Positions 5,680 through 7,601 of a stretch of DNA of 7,601 nt are shown here, piece after piece. The DNA is from Actinomycetes bacterium (GTDB lineage: Bacteria; Actinomycetota; Acidimicrobiia; Acidimicrobiales; Palsa-688): positions 1-7,601 of the forward strand of contig JAKBBA010000152.1 of NCBI GenBank assembly GCA_021808665.1, written 5' to 3'. The notes beneath the pieces were generated by a model that was not told the DNA's origin, made no database searches, and saw nothing but the letters and a program-made list of their open reading frames with translations. The translations under genes were made by a program, and so were the position numbers. Every line of letters begins with the position of its first letter. Positions within the stretch are counted from its first letter, which is position 1.

Positions 5680-7029
5680 ATGACTGTTGATCTCGTCGTC
5701 CTTGGCACCGGAAGTGCCGCCCGGAGTGTCGCCTACACGTGCCGCGAGGCTGGATGGAACGTGACGGTCATCGACAACCGACCTTTCGGTGGTACCTGCC
5801 AGCTGCGAGGCTGCGACCCCAAGAAGGTCCTCGTCGGTGTCTCGGAGGTGACCGACTGGGCGCGGCGCATGACCGGCAAGGGCGTTCCCAGCTATCCGGG
5901 GAACATTAACTGGCCCAAAATGATGGCGTTCAAGCGGACCTTCGTCGACGGGGTCCCCGAGTCGAACGAGGCGGCGTTCGAACAGGCCGGGATCCGGACC
6001 ATTCACGGCCGTGCCCGCTTCACCGGTCCCACCGCCGTCGAGGTGGGCGGTGGGATTCACGAGGCCGCTCACGTGGTTATCGCCACCGGCGCCCGCCACG
6101 CGCCGCTCGCCATACCCGGCGAGGAGCACCTTGTCGCCAGCACCGGCTTCCTAGACCTGCCGGCGCTGCCACCTCGTGTCCTGTTCGTGGGCGGCGGCTA
6201 CATCGCATTCGAGTTCGCGCAAGTCGCAGCGAGAAGCGGAAGCGCCGTACGCATTGTGCACCGGGGAACCCGTCCGCTGGAAGCGTTCGACCCCGACCTA
6301 GTCGACCTGCTCGTGTCCAGCACCCGGGAACTCGGCGTCGACGTGGTGCTCAACACGACTGTCACCGGAGTCGAGAAGCGAGGCGACCAGTACGTCGTGC
6401 GGACCACCAGCGGAGCGGACAGCAGAGAGTTCGTCGCCGATCTGGTGGTCCACGCTGCGAGACGGATCCCCGAGATCGACGACCTCGACCTCGACACCGC
6501 CGGGGTCACCCGCGTCGAAGGTGGCGGCGTCGAGGTCAACCAGTACCTGCAGAGCGTCACCAATCCGGCCGTGTACGCTGCCGGTGACGCCGCGGCGAGC
6601 GGCGGGTTCCCCCTCACCCCCGTTGCGGGTATGCAAGGCGCCATCGTGGCCGCCAACCTATTGGAGAGCAACTCCCGCACCCCCAACTACGACGGGATCC
6701 CCAATGTCGTGTTCACCACCCCCCCGCTTGGCCGGGTCGGCCTCGACCAGGCGACCGCCGAGGAGCGGGGCCTCGAATGCATCGTCCGTTACGACGACAC
6801 CACCGGCTGGTACTCGTCGAGGCGCGTCGCGCTAGCCCACAGCGGCTTCAAGACCCTCGTCGAAAAGGACACCGGTAGGATCCTCGGCGCCCACCTCTTC
6901 GGCCAGCACGCCGAGGAAGTCATCAACATCTTCGGTCTCGCCATCCGTAAAGGCCTCACCGCCGACGACCTGAAAGACATGATCTACGCGTACCCGACCA
7001 GCAGCTCCGACATCGGCTACATGCTCTGA
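5680..7029 (+). CDS. FAD/NAD(P)-dependent disulfide reductase-like flavoenzyme
   Basis: Class I pyridine nucleotide-disulfide oxidoreductase of 449 residues, the family of glutathione, mercuric and lipoamide reductases. Seen in order: FAD-binding LVVLGTGSAARSVAYTCREA (5-24); redox dithiol GGTCQLRGCDPKK with Cys40 and Cys45; NAD(P)-binding FVGGGYIAFEFAQVAARSG with its glycines at 171-173; second FAD motif VYAAGDAAASGGFPLTPVAG with Asp303; and a C-terminal dimerisation domain with HLFGQHAEEVINIFGLAIRK. In glutathione reductase the C-terminal HPTxxE supplies the His-Glu proton pair; here the site is AYPTSSSD (Tyr438, Asp444), so the usual catalytic His is absent. The substrate may not be glutathione, which actinobacteria usually lack. 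The gene looks intact; AGAGGAG at 5667-5673 supports the ATG. It may recycle the peroxiredoxin-like protein or act on another thiol or metal. Confidence 0.9.
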   Translation: MTVDLVVLGTGSAARSVAYTCREAGWNVTVIDNRPFGGTCQLRGCDPKKVLVGVSEVTDWARRMTGKGVPSYPGNINWPKMMAFKRTFVDGVPESNEAAFEQAGIRTIHGRARFTGPTAVEVGGGIHEAAHVVIATGARHAPLAIPGEEHLVASTGFLDLPALPPRVLFVGGGYIAFEFAQVAARSGSAVRIVHRGTRPLEAFDPDLVDLLVSSTRELGVDVVLNTTVTGVEKRGDQYVVRTTSGADSREFVADLVVHAARRIPEIDDLDLDTAGVTRVEGGGVEVNQYLQSVTNPAVYAAGDAAASGGFPLTPVAGMQGAIVAANLLESNSRTPNYDGIPNVVFTTPPLGRVGLDQATAEERGLECIVRYDDTTGWYSSRRVALAHSGFKTLVEKDTGRILGAHLFGQHAEEVINIFGLAIRKGLTADDLKDMIYAYPTSSSDIGYML

Positions 7030-7191
7030 GAATCGCCTCCCAAGCTAAGAACCACAGCGTCCGTCGGGAAAAACACTCCGAACGCCGGAAGGACGTCACC
7101 TCTGAATCACGGAAAGAAAACGACACTGCCCGCGCGCAACGCTGCACGCCCTCGGTCGCACGCTCGGCGTAACCCAGAAAGGAATCCATCC

Positions 7192-7601
7192 ATGAGCACC
7201 TTGTTGCATGTTTCTGCCAGCCCCAGGGGTGCGTGGAGTGACAGTCTCGCGTTGGCGGACGCGTTCCTCGGCGCGTACCGTCAAGTCAATCCCGATATCT
7301 CGGTCGAGCACCTCGACTTGTTCGACGGGTCGTTGCCCACCTTCGGGCGGTTGGCCGCGGGGGCGAAGATGGCCGTGTTCGGGGGCGGTGAGCCGAGCGC
7401 TGAGCAGCAGGGGGAGTGGGATGCTGCGCGGGCTGTGTTCGAAAGGTTCGCCGATGCCGACGCTTACCTGTTCTCGGTCCCGATGTGGAACGCAGGCGTG
7501 CCGTACGTCTTAAAACAGTGGATTGATATCATCACCCAGCCCGGCTGGGTGTTCGGGTTCACGCCCGGCGACGGCTACACCGGCCTGATATCCGGAAAGA
7601 A
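7192..7601 (+). CDS. FMN-dependent NADH:quinone oxidoreductase/azoreductase, 3' end outside window
   Basis: Flavodoxin-fold enzyme of the AzoR/AcpD family, which uses NAD(P)H and FMN to reduce quinones, and azo dyes in assays, by two electrons. 136 residues are visible, about two thirds of the usual 200. The start MSTLLHVSASPRGAWSDSLA carries the FMN phosphate loop (SASPRGxxSxS). FADADAYLFSVPMWNAGVPY then LKQWIDIITQPGWVFGFTP is the PMxNxxxPxxLKxWID signature near the flavin. The window ends in a GLISGK-like strand, with no stop reached. The ATG at 7192 follows AAAGGA (7178-7183) by eight bases. It lies 162 bases after the disulfide-reductase-like gene, a gap with no convincing terminator, so it could have its own promoter or share the transcript. 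Confidence 0.88.
   Translation, partial: MSTLLHVSASPRGAWSDSLALADAFLGAYRQVNPDISVEHLDLFDGSLPTFGRLAAGAKMAVFGGGEPSAEQQGEWDAARAVFERFADADAYLFSVPMWNAGVPYVLKQWIDIITQPGWVFGFTPGDGYTGLISGK

Noticed and set aside
5566..6129. Minus-strand open frame over the propeller/flavoenzyme junction
   Set aside because: Antisense shadow of two well-supported plus-strand genes.
7055..7095. CGTCC/GGACG inverted pair in the gap before the azoreductase
   Set aside because: Five-base arms with a long loop and no T-run; not a credible terminator.

Overview
The window is GC-rich (by eye in the mid-60s percent). GC-ending codons, the protein families and the frequent GTG starts all point to a high-GC actinobacterium (Actinomycetota). 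I cannot assign a genus. No rRNA, tRNA, CRISPR array or intact insertion sequence is visible.

Layout. (1) Positions 1-329, minus strand: the 5' end of a tyrosine recombinase/integrase gene, broken by two frame changes and apparently an internal deletion, although its ribosome binding site is still good. (2) 599-1349, plus: an unrecognised soluble protein whose natural C-terminus seems to have been moved out of frame near the end. (3) 1591-1791, minus: a small conserved actinobacterial protein with CxxGH and CPVGxHW motifs, convergent with (2); a hairpin lies between them. (4) 1957-2310, minus: a PH-like small protein, divergent from (5) 2392-2961, plus: a winged-helix regulator of ArsR type. 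A 34-bp imperfect palindrome sits between the two starts and is a good candidate shared operator. (6) 2962-3585: no intact gene, but two stretches that read like coding remnants on opposite strands. (7) 3586-7601, plus: a five-gene redox-flavoured run. It holds a short-chain dehydrogenase with an in-frame TGA, an AhpC/TSA-type peroxiredoxin-like protein with a WCPYC site, a secreted beta-propeller (YncE/lactonase-like) protein that looks internally shortened, a flavin disulfide-reductase-like enzyme, and an FMN-dependent azoreductase/quinone reductase cut by the window end.

How the genes may work together. The last block combines NAD(P)H-linked enzymes (dehydrogenase, disulfide reductase, quinone/azo reductase) with a thiol peroxidase-like protein, so a role in electrophile, quinone or peroxide detoxification is a reasonable inference. 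Gaps between intact genes are 40-162 nt, and each has its own Shine-Dalgarno sequence. The cluster has no obvious dedicated regulator in the window; the ArsR-type regulator more likely controls itself and the PH-like gene.

A recurring theme is damage: frame changes in the integrase, in the unknown protein and possibly at the 3' end of the dehydrogenase, a nonsense codon in the dehydrogenase, an apparent in-frame deletion in the propeller protein, and two unanchored remnants. This is either a decaying accessory region or a sequence with assembly errors, and raw-read support is needed to tell which.
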